This document shows positions 32,909 to 43,074 of a stretch of DNA of 44,662 nt, one piece after another. This stretch comes from Burkholderiales bacterium (GTDB lineage: Bacteria; Pseudomonadota; Gammaproteobacteria; Burkholderiales; Burkholderiaceae_C). The stretch spans positions 1-44,662 of the forward strand of contig JAIXTA010000036.1 of assembly GCA_027484405.1 (NCBI GenBank). The letters are read 5' to 3'. Numbering within the stretch: position 1 is the first letter of the stretch; every line of letters begins with the position of its first letter. The translations under genes and the position numbers were made by a program. Under the pieces are notes generated by a model. That model had not been told where the DNA came from. It searched no databases and saw only the letters and a program-made list of their open reading frames with translations.

Positions 32909-34177
32909 ATGAATCCCATGTCTCAAGCCCGCCTTGGCGCTCCTGCATTCCATCGGCGCGCAAACCGCACGAGCGCCCGGCATTGGATATGCGCTGTGCT
33001 GCTGGCCGCGTCCGGCCAGCTGCCCGTGCAGGCGCAAAGCGCGGTTCAGCCGCCGGGCGTGGTGGCACAGCCGCGCCTGGTCGACGAACCCAGGCTGCCC
33101 GCGAACTTCGCCTACCGCGCCTTTGAAACCACCGACGCGCTGGGACGGTCCGTGCGCTTCTATCTCACCGATGTGGACAGCAGCGATGATCGGCCGCTGG
33201 TGCTGGCTGTGCAAAACACGGGTTGCGGCTCGCTGTTCCTGCAGGTGGACGGGCGCGTCGGTGGCGGCTGGTTCACCGGACTGCGCGGAGCCAGCCGACC
33301 GACCGCGCAAACCCTGATCGTCGAGAAGCCCGGCGTGAATCTGTTCGATCTCAACCCGCAGCCCGGCACGTCCACTGGCTGCCCGGCCACCTTCCTGGCC
33401 GAGCACAGCCTGGACCGCTGGCTGGCCGCGGTGGAGGCCGCCACACGGGCTGCGCTGGCCAGCCGCGTCAAGCCGCCGCGTGCGCTCATTGCCGTGGGGC
33501 ATGGCGAAGGCGCGCAGCTTGCCGCGCGGCTCCCCGGCCGCCTGCCTGGGCTGACCCACGTGGCCCTGATCAGTGGCGGACCGGCGGGGGCCCTCGATGA
33601 ATGGATGGCGCTGGCCGCTGCCGCACCGGGAACCAGCAGCAGAGCCGGCGCAAATGCGCAGCTGCGGGCACTGGCGCAAGCCGCCGACCCGATCCGTGCC
33701 GAGCCGCGCAGTCCCGACAAGACCCTGCTGGGCCAGCCGTATCGCTACTGGGCGGCGCGGCTGAGCGCTGCACCCATCGACGCGCTGGCTGCCAAGCCGC
33801 TGCGGGTCTTCATCGCCCATGGCGAGCGTGACCGCTCGGTACCCGTGAGCAGCTCCGACCGGCTGGCCGCCGAACTGCTCGCTCGCGGGGCGGATCTCAC
33901 CTGGATTCGCGTCCCCGGGGCGGACCACGCCCTGAACACGCCCGGCGCGACCGGTGGTGCAGCGCTGCGTGACATGCTGGGTACGGTGCTGGCCTGGCAG
34001 GCCGGGACGGCGCCTGCCGGCGACACCGTGGTCTGGCCCATTCCGGCTGGGGCCGAGGTCTTCGACATGGGCAAGTTCACGGTGGAGCGGCTTCAGGCGG
34101 AGGCCGAAGCCGAGCGCCTGCGTCGCCTCAACAGCCCGGGCGGTGCCACTGCGCCCGGTGGTCCGGGCAGCTTCTAG
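32909..34177 (+). CDS. Secreted alpha/beta-hydrolase-fold protein lacking the nucleophile serine
   Basis: About 422 residues; the start is at 32909 (a second ATG is at 32918). A signal peptide ends near LPVQAQ. The fold is suggested by VLAVQNTGCGS, ALIAVGHGEGAQLAARLPG, HVALISGGPAG, VFIAHGERDRSVP and VPGADHALN. At the nucleophile elbow the sequence is G197-H-G199-E-G201, so the expected Ser is Gly (one base change, AGC to GGC, would do it). The acid D308 and base H340 are in place. It is therefore either inactive or uses another mechanism. The C terminus is Glu/Arg-rich, then Gly/Pro-rich. It lies on the same strand as the nuclease gene after 154 bases with nothing recognisable. The substrate is unknown. 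Confidence 0.7.
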   Translation: MNPMSQARLGAPAFHRRANRTSARHWICAVLLAASGQLPVQAQSAVQPPGVVAQPRLVDEPRLPANFAYRAFETTDALGRSVRFYLTDVDSSDDRPLVLAVQNTGCGSLFLQVDGRVGGGWFTGLRGASRPTAQTLIVEKPGVNLFDLNPQPGTSTGCPATFLAEHSLDRWLAAVEAATRAALASRVKPPRALIAVGHGEGAQLAARLPGRLPGLTHVALISGGPAGALDEWMALAAAAPGTSSRAGANAQLRALAQAADPIRAEPRSPDKTLLGQPYRYWAARLSAAPIDALAAKPLRVFIAHGERDRSVPVSSSDRLAAELLARGADLTWIRVPGADHALNTPGATGGAALRDMLGTVLAWQAGTAPAGDTVVWPIPAGAEVFDMGKFTVERLQAEAEAERLRRLNSPGGATAPGGPGSF

Positions 34178-34387
34178 CCCGCACTTCGAGCACGAGAATG
34201 GCTCCAGCTGCGGGTCTTCAGCCCGAAATGGCTGGAGAGCCGCGCCAGAAAACCGATGGATGGCGCAGGCGCCGTGCAAGGCGGGGTGCTTGTCGCCGCG
34301 ATTCGCGACGCCGTGCGCAGCGACAACCCGGCGACGCGCGACCAGACAGGCGCACCGCAGATGCGCCCCTGCCTGGCAGCAGGCCGC

Positions 34388-35005
34388 TCAGGGCTTGCCG
34401 ACGGACTTCGCCTTCTGGAAGCCCTCGCGCGCCAGGCAGCGCTTGAGCCACGCGGCAAGCCGTGGGTGGGCCGCCATCAGGTCCGTGTCGGCGCGGGCCC
34501 AGGTCAGGACGCTGGCACAGTTCAGGTCGGCCACGGTGAAGCGGTCTGCAGCGATGTACTCGCGCTGGCCAAGATGGGCCTCCAGCACGCCAAAGGGCGC
34601 GCGCAGGCGCTGCGCGGCCTTCTCGGCCACCGAGGAGTCACGCTGCTCCTCGGGCAGACCCATGCGGTGCATCAGGATGGCCAGCGCGTCCTTCTCGCAC
34701 TCGTTGCCCACCCAGAAGCTCCACTGCAGCACGGCCGCTTCTTCGTCCAGGTTGGCGGGGGCCAGCGGCCCGCCGTGCTTGCGTGCCAGATAGAGGTTGA
34801 TAGCCAGGCTCTCCCAGACCACCACGCCGTCGTCGTCGATGACCGGGATGTGGCCGTTTGGATTGAGCGCCAGCATTTCGGGCGTCCTGGCGCCGCCGCC
34901 CATGTAGCTCACGGGGACGTGCTCGTAGGCGAGGCCCAGTTCCTCGGCCATCCAGAGGGTGCGCACGGCGCGGCTGGCGGCCATGCCGTAGATCTTGAGG
35001 GTCAT
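34388..35005 (-). CDS. Glutathione S-transferase family protein
   Basis: 205 residues with an N-terminal thioredoxin-like domain (LKIYGMAASRAVRTLWMAEE, NPNGHIPVIDDDGVVVWESLAI, with the cis-Pro and the Glu-Ser of the glutathione gamma-glutamyl site) and an all-alpha C-terminal domain from about residue 88. The catalytic position near the N terminus is Ser, as in several bacterial classes. The ATG overlaps the stop of the 5-formyl-THF cyclo-ligase gene by ATGA, so the two form an operon on the minus strand. Substrate is unknown. Confidence 0.92.
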   Translation of the reverse strand: MTLKIYGMAASRAVRTLWMAEELGLAYEHVPVSYMGGGARTPEMLALNPNGHIPVIDDDGVVVWESLAINLYLARKHGGPLAPANLDEEAAVLQWSFWVGNECEKDALAILMHRMGLPEEQRDSSVAEKAAQRLRAPFGVLEAHLGQREYIAADRFTVADLNCASVLTWARADTDLMAAHPRLAAWLKRCLAREGFQKAKSVGKP

Positions 35006-35640
35006 GCGGTCTCCCGGGTGAATAGACGGTCTTCGGTGGCAATGGCGTCCAGCGGCAGATCATGGGCCGCCGGACGGAACTCGTCGGCATCGCATTGCTG
35101 GCAGCCAAAGGCCACGCCGATCACCGGTGGGCGCTGGAGGCGGGTGGCGGCGAGCAAGTCCAGCGTGCGGTCGAAATAGCCGCCGCCGTAGCCCAGGCGG
35201 TAGCAGTCGGTCGTGAAGCCCACGCAGGGCACCACCAGGATGTCCGGCTCGCACCAGAGACGGCGCTGGGGCACGTCAATGCCGAAGCGGTCGCGCTCCA
35301 TCGCGTCGCCCGGCGCCCACTGCGCGTACTGGAGCGGCTGTTGCGGCTGCTCGGCCACGGCCAGCGCGAGTTGATAGCCGCGCTCGTGCAGCTCGGCATA
35401 CCAGGGGCGCAGATCCACCTCGGCGCGGTAGGGCAGGGTGATGCCGATCGTGCGCGCACCGGCGCCGCATTGGGACAGCCAGTCGTCCAGACGCTGACGG
35501 ATCTGCTGCTCCGCCGCCTCGCGGGTGGCCGGATCGAGGCCCATGCGCCGCGCGATCAGCGCCGCACGCAGGCTCTTGCGGTCCTCCAGGTCGAGCATGC
35601 GCTCTCGAGTCTCCAGGTCGTTGAAATGCGTCACCGGCAT
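35002..35640 (-). CDS. 5-formyltetrahydrofolate cyclo-ligase
   Basis: ATP-dependent conversion of 5-formyl-THF to 5,10-methenyl-THF. 212 residues from the ATG whose first base is 35640; a second possible start is at 35598. The N-terminal DRKSLRAALIARR binds ATP phosphate, and RDRFGIDVP, ILVVPCVGFTTDCYRLGYGGGYFDRTL are the family's active-site segments. The gene is divergent from the lytic transglycosylase with 94 bases between. In many proteobacteria the 6S RNA gene precedes this gene, but the gap is too short for it here. The gene overlaps the GST gene. Confidence 0.92.
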   Translation of the reverse strand: MPVTHFNDLETRERMLDLEDRKSLRAALIARRMGLDPATREAAEQQIRQRLDDWLSQCGAGARTIGITLPYRAEVDLRPWYAELHERGYQLALAVAEQPQQPLQYAQWAPGDAMERDRFGIDVPQRRLWCEPDILVVPCVGFTTDCYRLGYGGGYFDRTLDLLAATRLQRPPVIGVAFGCQQCDADEFRPAAHDLPLDAIATEDRLFTRETA

Positions 35641-35734
35641 CCAGGTGCGCAAGGCGATAATTCGCCTTGGGCGCAGCCGCACGCGTGGCGTGCGCATATT
35701 GAATGCCTTGAGTCCTGTGACGGATGTTTCCCTG

Positions 35735-37822
35735 ATGTTAATGAGCCGTTCGCGCGCCGGTCGCGCAGCCCGATCCCGATCAACCCTGAATGCCGTCGCC
35801 AGCCTGGTGGCCGCATTGTCTGTCTTTGCAGCCGGCGCAGCGCTGGCACAGGGGCAGAACGGCCGCAAGGCGGGCGCCGCCTGCCCGGGCTGCCGCGCAC
35901 CGGCCGAAGCGACCGAGGTGTTGATCACGCAGCTGCGCGATGCTGCCCGCAACTTCGAAGCCGACCGCGTGGCGCAGCTCGCGCAGCGCCTGCCCGCCGA
36001 CCATGTGCTCGCGCCCTATGGCGAGTTCTGGACCTTCCGCACCCGCTACATCACCCGCGGCGGTGAGCCCACCGGCCAGGTGAGCGATGCCGAGCTGCAG
36101 GCCTTCCTCAAGAAGTGGGACGGCACGTTCATGGCCGACCGCATCCGCAACGACTGGCTGCTGATTCTCGGCAAGCGTGGCGACTGGACCATCTTCGACG
36201 CCGAGTTTCCGCGCTTCGTGCTGCAGGACGATAACCAGGTCAGCTGCTATGCCCTGCAGTCGCGCCTGCGCAGCGGCGTCGGCAAGCCCGAGGACCTCGG
36301 CCGTGAGGCCGACGAGTTGATGGACCGCAACGCCCAGGCCGCCGGCGGCGAGGGCTGCGTCTCGCTCACCCTGGCCCTGGCCGACAGCGGCGCCTGGGGA
36401 CCTTCAGACCTCTGGCAGCGCATCCGTCAGCTGCATGAGGCCAGTCAGATCAGTGCGAGCAAGCGCGTCGCGCCAGCGCTGCCCGCAGACCAGCGGCCGA
36501 GCGATGATCAACTGGATGCCGTGTTCGGCAACGCCACCCGCTACATCGCGACCCAGGCCGACTTCGAAAGTCGGCGCGGCCGCGAGCTGGCTGCGCTCGC
36601 CCTGTCGCGCATCGCGCGGCTGGATGCCGAGCAGAGCAACGAGAACCTCGTGCGCCAGCACGTGCGCAAGCTCGGCCAGAACGAGGCGGCCTACGTGCGC
36701 CTGCAGTACGCCGCCGCCTGCGCACGCCGGACATGGTCGAGCTGCAGCGACTGGCTCAAGGATCTCAAGGGCGGCCACGGCACCGACGACACCCTGGCCT
36801 GGGCCGCCCGTGCCGCCCTGCGCGACCAGGACTTCCCGGCGCTGGCGCGCGTGCTGGCGCTGATGAACACGAGCCAGCGCAACGAGCCGACCTGGACCTA
36901 CTGGAACGCACGTACCCTGCGCAGCCTGGGTGCACCGCGCGAGGAGTGGGCCGCACAGCTCGATCGCATCAAGGGCGGCTGGGACTTCTACGGCCTGCTG
37001 GCGCGCGAGGAGCTGGGCGAGAAGATCGTGATTCCGGCCAAGACCTTGAGCTTCACCGAAGAAGATGTTCAGGAGGCCAGCCGCAGCCCGCATGTGGCTC
37101 GGGCCTTCGCCTTCCTGCAGGCCGGTCTGCGCTTCGAGGGCAACCGCGAATGGAACTGGCAGATGCGCAGCCTGCCCGACGCCAAGCTGGCGGCCTATGC
37201 GGAGTATGCGCGTCGCCAGGGGCACCTGGATCGCATGATCAACGCCAGCGAGCGCACGCGCGAGGCCTTCGACTTCTCGCAGCGCTATCCCACACCCTTC
37301 GTGGAGGAGCTGGGGCCGATCGCAAAGAGCGTGGATCTCGACATGGCCTGGGTCTACGGCCTGATCCGCCAGGAAAGCCGCTTCATCATGGATGCGCGTT
37401 CGAGCGCCGGTGCGCAGGGCCTCATGCAGCTCATGCCGGGTACGGCACGCTATGTGGCCAAGAAGATCGGCATGGAGTACGACCCGGCCAAGATCAACAC
37501 CATGACCAAGAACCTCACGCTGGGCAGCAACTACCTGGCCATGGTGCTGCGTGATCTCGATGGCTCGCCGGCCCTGGCCAGCGCCGCCTACAACGCCGGC
37601 CCCGGGCGGCCGCGTGCCTGGCGCGCGAGCCTGCGCCGCACGGTGGATGGCGCGGCCTTTGCCGAGACGATTCCGTTCACCGAAACCCGCGGCTACGTCA
37701 AGGCGGTGCTTGCCAATGCCGTCATCTATGCGGCCGTCATGGGCCAGGAGAACGCGCCTTCACTGAGCAAGCGCCTGGGGCATGTGCACCCCAAGGAAGC
37801 CGGCACGACCTCGCTGCCTTGA
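35735..37822 (+). CDS. Soluble lytic murein transglycosylase (Slt70-like)
   Basis: 695 residues. A signal peptide (ending AALAQ) is followed by a long helical superhelix (about 50-500) like the doughnut of Slt70, and a C-terminal goose-lysozyme-like catalytic domain (about 520-670). Catalytic E547 is in RQESRFIMDARSS; AQGLMQLMPGTA and AAYNAGPGRPRAW are the other family motifs. It cleaves peptidoglycan with formation of anhydromuropeptides. ATG 35735 or 35741 is the start; the long frame reaching 35525 overlaps the cyclo-ligase gene antisense. A small hairpin (AAGGCGA, 35651-35657, with TCGCCTT, 35662-35668) lies in the upstream gap. Confidence 0.92.
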   Translation: MLMSRSRAGRAARSRSTLNAVASLVAALSVFAAGAALAQGQNGRKAGAACPGCRAPAEATEVLITQLRDAARNFEADRVAQLAQRLPADHVLAPYGEFWTFRTRYITRGGEPTGQVSDAELQAFLKKWDGTFMADRIRNDWLLILGKRGDWTIFDAEFPRFVLQDDNQVSCYALQSRLRSGVGKPEDLGREADELMDRNAQAAGGEGCVSLTLALADSGAWGPSDLWQRIRQLHEASQISASKRVAPALPADQRPSDDQLDAVFGNATRYIATQADFESRRGRELAALALSRIARLDAEQSNENLVRQHVRKLGQNEAAYVRLQYAAACARRTWSSCSDWLKDLKGGHGTDDTLAWAARAALRDQDFPALARVLALMNTSQRNEPTWTYWNARTLRSLGAPREEWAAQLDRIKGGWDFYGLLAREELGEKIVIPAKTLSFTEEDVQEASRSPHVARAFAFLQAGLRFEGNREWNWQMRSLPDAKLAAYAEYARRQGHLDRMINASERTREAFDFSQRYPTPFVEELGPIAKSVDLDMAWVYGLIRQESRFIMDARSSAGAQGLMQLMPGTARYVAKKIGMEYDPAKINTMTKNLTLGSNYLAMVLRDLDGSPALASAAYNAGPGRPRAWRASLRRTVDGAAFAETIPFTETRGYVKAVLANAVIYAAVMGQENAPSLSKRLGHVHPKEAGTTSLP

Positions 37823-37833
37823 ACCCGCCTCAC

Positions 37834-38478
37834 ATGCACGAGCTCGACGTCTATATCGACTTCATCTCGCCCTATGCCTACCTGGGCTTTCATGCCCTGC
37901 CGGAGGCGCTGGCGGGGCAGAGCATCAGCGTGAACTACAAGCCGGTGCTGTTTGCCGGCATGCTCAAGCACTGGGGGCAGCTCGGCCCCGCCGAGGTCCC
38001 ACCCAAGAAGGCCTGGACCTTTCGCCACGTGCTCTGGCTGGGGCAACAGGCTGGGCGCCCGATGCACGCCCCGGCGGCGCACCCCTTCAATCCGCTGGCG
38101 CTGCTGCGCATTGCCGTGGCCAAGGGCCTTACGCAGGGCGGCCAGCCGAGCCGCGAAGTCTGCCGCGCGATCTTCGAGCATGTCTGGGAGACCGGGCTGG
38201 CGGCCGACGATGCCGAGCGCGCGGCCGCGCTCGCGCAGCGCCTGGGCGTGGCTGACTGGAACAGCGATGCCGTGAAGCAGCGCCTGCGCGAGAACACCGA
38301 GGCCGCAATTGCGGCCGGCGTGTTCGGCGTGCCGAGCGTGGTGTGGCAGGGCCGCGTGTTCTGGGGCGTGGACGGGCTGCCCATGCTGCGCGCCGCGCTT
38401 GAGGGTGATCCGCGACTATCTGACGCCGCCTGGGACGCGGCAGAATCCATTCAAGCGGCGGTCGAGCGGCCGCGCTAG
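37834..38478 (+). CDS. 2-hydroxychromene-2-carboxylate isomerase family (DsbA-like) protein
   Basis: 214 residues of the thioredoxin-fold HCCA isomerase/kappa-GST family. LDVYIDFISPYAYLGFHAL carries the Ser that replaces the thioredoxin cysteine; NYKPVLFAGML and the C-terminal AAGVFGVPSVVWQGRVFWG with the cis-Pro are conserved. These enzymes use glutathione, the prototype acting in naphthalene breakdown, but many relatives have other or unknown substrates. No aromatic-degradation genes are nearby, so a specific reaction is not claimed. The start at 37834 is the first ATG, 11 bases after the transglycosylase stop. Confidence 0.85.
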   Translation: MHELDVYIDFISPYAYLGFHALPEALAGQSISVNYKPVLFAGMLKHWGQLGPAEVPPKKAWTFRHVLWLGQQAGRPMHAPAAHPFNPLALLRIAVAKGLTQGGQPSREVCRAIFEHVWETGLAADDAERAAALAQRLGVADWNSDAVKQRLRENTEAAIAAGVFGVPSVVWQGRVFWGVDGLPMLRAALEGDPRLSDAAWDAAESIQAAVERPR

Positions 38479-38498
38479 CAACCCCTCATTGGCACATC

Positions 38499-39455
38499 AT
38501 GCTGCACAAGATTCTCGTCATCGGCGGCAGCGGCTTCATCGGCCGCCACCTGATTGCCCAGCTCGTCGAGCAGGGCCACTACATCACCGTGCCCACGCGC
38601 AAGCGCGATCGTGCGCGCCATCTGTGGCTGCACCCGAAGCTGGACGTGATCGAGGCGGACGTGCACTGCCCCGAAACGCTCGCGCGTCTGGTCGCCGGCC
38701 ACACGGCGGTGATCAACCTCGTGGGTGTGCTGCACAGCAAGCCCGGCACGCCCTACGGCCCGGACTTCGCCAGGAACCATGTGGACCTGGTGCGCAAGAT
38801 CGTGGGCGCCATGCAGCAGGCCGGGGTGAAGCGCCTGCTGCACATGAGTGCACTGGGCGCCAGCGCCCAGGGTCCGAGCATGTACAGCCGCAGCAAGGCG
38901 GCGGGCGAGGCCCTGGTGTGCGACAGCGGCCTGGCCTGGACGATCTTCCAGCCTTCAGTCGTGTTCGGGCCGGAGGACCAGTTCCTCAACACCTTTGCCA
39001 ACCTGGCCAAGGTCGCGCCGGTGTTTCCGCTCGCGGGCAGCGGCGCCAAGCTGCAGCCGGTGTATGTGCAGGATGTGGCGCAGGCGTTCGTGACGGCCCT
39101 GGACGACCGCACGACGGTCGGCCAGACCTATCAGCTGGCCGGGCCGACGGTCTATACGCTCGCCGATCTCGTGCGCTTTGCAGCGGCCGTGGGCGCGCAC
39201 CGCAGCATTCCGGTGCTGCCGCTGCCGCTCGGGATCGGCAAGCTGCAGGCCCTGGCCATGGAACTCGCCCCCGGCCCCACACTCATGAGCCGCGACAATG
39301 TCGACAGCCTCAAGGCCGACAACGTGGCCACGGAAGACGGCCTGGCGCGCCTGGGCATTCAGGCGCAGGCCATGGAGCCGATCGCCACGCTGTATCTGCA
39401 GGGCAAGCATCCGCGCACGCGCAGCGATGCGTGGCGGGTCCGGGCGCATCGCTAG
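38499..39455 (+). CDS. NDUFA9-like NAD(P)-binding protein (atypical SDR)
   Basis: 318 residues with the nucleotide-binding loop VIGGSGFIGRHL at the N terminus, NLVGVL, KRLLHMSALGA, YSRSKAAGEA (SxxxK variant of the SDR catalytic pair) and WTIFQPSVVFGPEDQF. This fits the bacterial relatives of the complex I subunit NDUFA9. In betaproteobacteria the gene often lies beside the lytic transglycosylase and a GST, as here. The function is not settled; a quinone or complex I link is suggested only by homology. Confidence 0.87.
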   Translation: MLHKILVIGGSGFIGRHLIAQLVEQGHYITVPTRKRDRARHLWLHPKLDVIEADVHCPETLARLVAGHTAVINLVGVLHSKPGTPYGPDFARNHVDLVRKIVGAMQQAGVKRLLHMSALGASAQGPSMYSRSKAAGEALVCDSGLAWTIFQPSVVFGPEDQFLNTFANLAKVAPVFPLAGSGAKLQPVYVQDVAQAFVTALDDRTTVGQTYQLAGPTVYTLADLVRFAAAVGAHRSIPVLPLPLGIGKLQALAMELAPGPTLMSRDNVDSLKADNVATEDGLARLGIQAQAMEPIATLYLQGKHPRTRSDAWRVRAHR

Positions 39456-39475
39456 CGTCCCCGGTGGATCAGACA

Positions 39476-39498
39476 CCTCATGCGTCTGCCGCATGAGG
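39476..39498. other. Perfect 9-bp hairpin after the NDUFA9-like gene
   Basis: CCTCATGCG (39476-39484) and CGCATGAGG (39490-39498) enclose the loop TCTGC. There is no T-run, so it is a weak terminator candidate or a protein-binding palindrome. Confidence 0.5.
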
Positions 39499-39590
39499 CG
39501 CATGCATGATCGCCGAGCATGGAAGCCGCTGCGTGGGTTGCATCGGCCTAAGCTTGGGTGGTTCACCCAACGCCCTCGCGGAGACCGACC

Positions 39591-40256
39591 ATGCTCAAGC
39601 TCGTCATTGCCGACAAGGCCTATTCCTCCTGGAGCCTGCGCCCCTGGCTGGCGCTGACGCAGGCGGGCATTCCGTTTGAGGAGGTGCGCCTGCGCTTCGG
39701 CTCGCCTACCTACAAGCAGGACTTTCGCGAATACTCGCCCACCGGGAAGGTGCCCGTGCTGGTGCTCGAAGACGGCCAGCGCGTCTGGGACAGTCTGGCG
39801 ATCGTCGAGACTGCCGCCGAGCTGTTTCCGGACAAGGTGCTGTGGCCCACGAACCCGGGCAATCGGGCGCACGCGCGCAGCATCTGCGCCGAGATGCATG
39901 CCGGCTTCATGCAGCTGCGCTCGAACATGCCCATGCACCTGCTGGCCCGGTTTCCCGGCCGAGGCTGGAACCTCAATGTGCAGGCCGACATCGACCGCGT
40001 GGAAGCCATCTGGCGCGAATGCCTGCAAAAGAGCGGCGGCCCCTTCCTGTTCGGCAGCTTCACCGCGGCCGACGCGTTCTTCGCGCCGGTGGTCACGCGT
40101 CTGGATACCTACGCCGCCCATGTCGCCCCGGACACCCGCGCCTACATGGACCGCATCTTTGCCACCGAGGGCATGCAGACCTGGATCCGCCGGGCGCGCG
40201 AGGAGTTCGAGTTCGTGGACTTTGAAGAGCCCTACCGCCGCAGCGTCCACGGGTGA
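39591..40256 (+). CDS. Glutathione S-transferase family protein
   Basis: 221 residues. N-terminal thioredoxin-like domain: LKLVIADKAYSSWSLRPWLA with the SSWS active-site serines, EYSPTGKVPVLVLEDG with the cis-Pro, VWDSLAIVE. Helical C-terminal domain from about residue 90. This is the family that resembles maleylacetoacetate isomerase/zeta-type GSTs, but specificity is not readable. It is a paralogue of the GST at 34388-35005 only at family level. The upstream frame extension to 39558 is not needed; the ATG at 39591 matches relatives. Confidence 0.9.
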   Translation: MLKLVIADKAYSSWSLRPWLALTQAGIPFEEVRLRFGSPTYKQDFREYSPTGKVPVLVLEDGQRVWDSLAIVETAAELFPDKVLWPTNPGNRAHARSICAEMHAGFMQLRSNMPMHLLARFPGRGWNLNVQADIDRVEAIWRECLQKSGGPFLFGSFTAADAFFAPVVTRLDTYAAHVAPDTRAYMDRIFATEGMQTWIRRAREEFEFVDFEEPYRRSVHG

Positions 40257-40329
40257 GACGTCCGGTAGGCCACGGCGTGAGATGCACAGCTGAAAACTGC
40301 CTCGAAAATCAGCCCAAAACCGAGCCAAG

Positions 40330-40353
40330 ACCCGCACCAGACAAGCGGAAAGC
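40330..40353. repeat. Dispersed short repeat, copy C
   Basis: Bases 40330-40347 (ACCCGCACCAGACAAGCG) match 16560-16577 exactly. Bases 40340-40353 (GACAAGCGGAAAGC) match 13965-13978 exactly. In copies A and C the core is flanked by CCAG...CTGG, which can pair. All copies are intergenic. Confidence 0.6.
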
Positions 40354-40456
40354 TGGTTTGGACTGATTTGACAATATTGTTTGAAGATCGCTGCTTTTGC
40401 TGCTTGCTTTTCAAGCGTTATTTGAAAATCAGCAGGCCGTCGGCGACCTGGGCGGC

Positions 40457-40945
40457 TTACACAGCCACCCGCGGCTCGAACTTGCTGCGTTTGGTCACGA
40501 AGAAGGTGCGCACGTTGCGCACGGCGGCGCGGTCGGAGAACAGGCGCGCGGCCAAGGCCTGATAGGCCGGCATGTCCGGCACGTGCAGCACGAGCACGAT
40601 GTCCGGCCCGGCGCTCACGCGGTAGCACTGCTGCACCGCCGTCTCTGCGCTGCAGTGCGCCTCGAAGCCGGCGAGCAGCTCCTCCGTCTGGGCCTGCAGG
40701 CTCACTTCGACGATGGCCGACAGGCCCGCATCGGTCCAGCGCGGCGCCAGCAGGGCGACCTCGCGTTCAATCACGCCGGCTTCGCGCAGGCGCCGCACGC
40801 GGCGCAGCGTGGTTGCTGGCGACGCGCCTACGCGCTCGGCCAGGGCCTGGTTGGTGAGGCTCGCGTCCTGCTGCAGCAGCGCCAGGATGCGGCGGTCCAC
40901 CTCGTCCAGTTCGATGTCGGTGGCGCTGGCGATGGGTTGAGTCAT
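40457..40945 (-). CDS. Lrp/AsnC family transcription regulator
   Basis: 162 residues: a winged helix-turn-helix at about 12-70 (LDEVDRRILALLQQDASLTN, QALAERVGASPATTLRRVRRL) and a C-terminal RAM domain (about 75-155) that binds amino acids and builds octamers (VSAGPDIVLVLHVPDMPAYQ). It is divergent from glmS, and this neighbourhood is common in betaproteobacteria. A palindrome in the AT-rich gap is a candidate operator for itself or glmS. The effector is unknown. Confidence 0.94.
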   Translation of the reverse strand: MTQPIASATDIELDEVDRRILALLQQDASLTNQALAERVGASPATTLRRVRRLREAGVIEREVALLAPRWTDAGLSAIVEVSLQAQTEELLAGFEAHCSAETAVQQCYRVSAGPDIVLVLHVPDMPAYQALAARLFSDRAAVRNVRTFFVTKRSKFEPRVAV

Positions 40946-40981
40946 GCGAGCAAGATACTCATAAGTAGGCTTCGAGTGAAA

Positions 40982-41001
40982 GAATATTGCGTTAAATATT
41001 C
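40982..41001. promoter_or_regulatory. Candidate operator in the Lrp-glmS intergenic region
   Basis: GAATAT (40982-40987) and ATATTC (40996-41001) form an inverted repeat with an eight-base spacer, 36 bases upstream of the Lrp/AsnC start. The surrounding 80 bases are unusually AT-rich for this window. The symmetry and position fit autoregulation by the adjacent Lrp/AsnC protein. Confidence 0.4.
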
Positions 41002-41158
41002 GAAGTGCAAGAAGAATGCATCTGAATCTTGTATTTGCATGCTCATTTCATTTCATGCCCGATAGGATGTCGAGGCTCGATCAGGCGGCCTGACGGCGAC
41101 ACCCAGATCGCACCGTGCCTGACCCGCCTGCAGTCTCTTCACCCTGGAACCCGAACCC

Positions 41159-42985
<1,827 letters not shown>

Positions 42986-43019
42986 TCCGGTCATGGGCTG
43001 ATGTTCGTTGTTCTCGACA

Positions 43020-43074
43020 AATAAGGTCGAAAACGACTCAATAAAGTCGAAAACGGAACAATAGAGTCGAAAAC
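43020..43074. repeat. Three TnsB-like 15-bp repeats, 20-bp period
   Basis: AATAAGGTCGAAAAC (43020-43034), AATAAAGTCGAAAAC (43040-43054) and AATAGAGTCGAAAAC (43060-43074). Consensus AATARRGTCGAAAAC; 13 of 15 positions are invariant. The phase is exactly two helical turns. An imperfect inverted copy, GTTCTCGAC, precedes them at 43010-43018. Confidence 0.9.

Noticed and set aside
35641-35734. 6S RNA gene upstream of the cyclo-ligase
   Set aside because: The gap is only 94 bases, too short for 6S RNA, and the typical long rod with a central bubble is not visible.
40361-40400. Promoter with TTGACA at 40368
   Set aside because: No -10 element at 16-18 bases and no gene in that direction on the + strand.
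43002-43008. Element tip at the earlier TGT (43002)
   Set aside because: It would add seven bases between tip and first repeat; the TGT at 43009 gives the same tip-to-site length as Tn7.
43020-43074. CRISPR array
   Set aside because: Repeats are 15 bp with 5-bp gaps and an exact 20-bp period, which leaves no spacers; the pattern and place match Tn7 TnsB sites.
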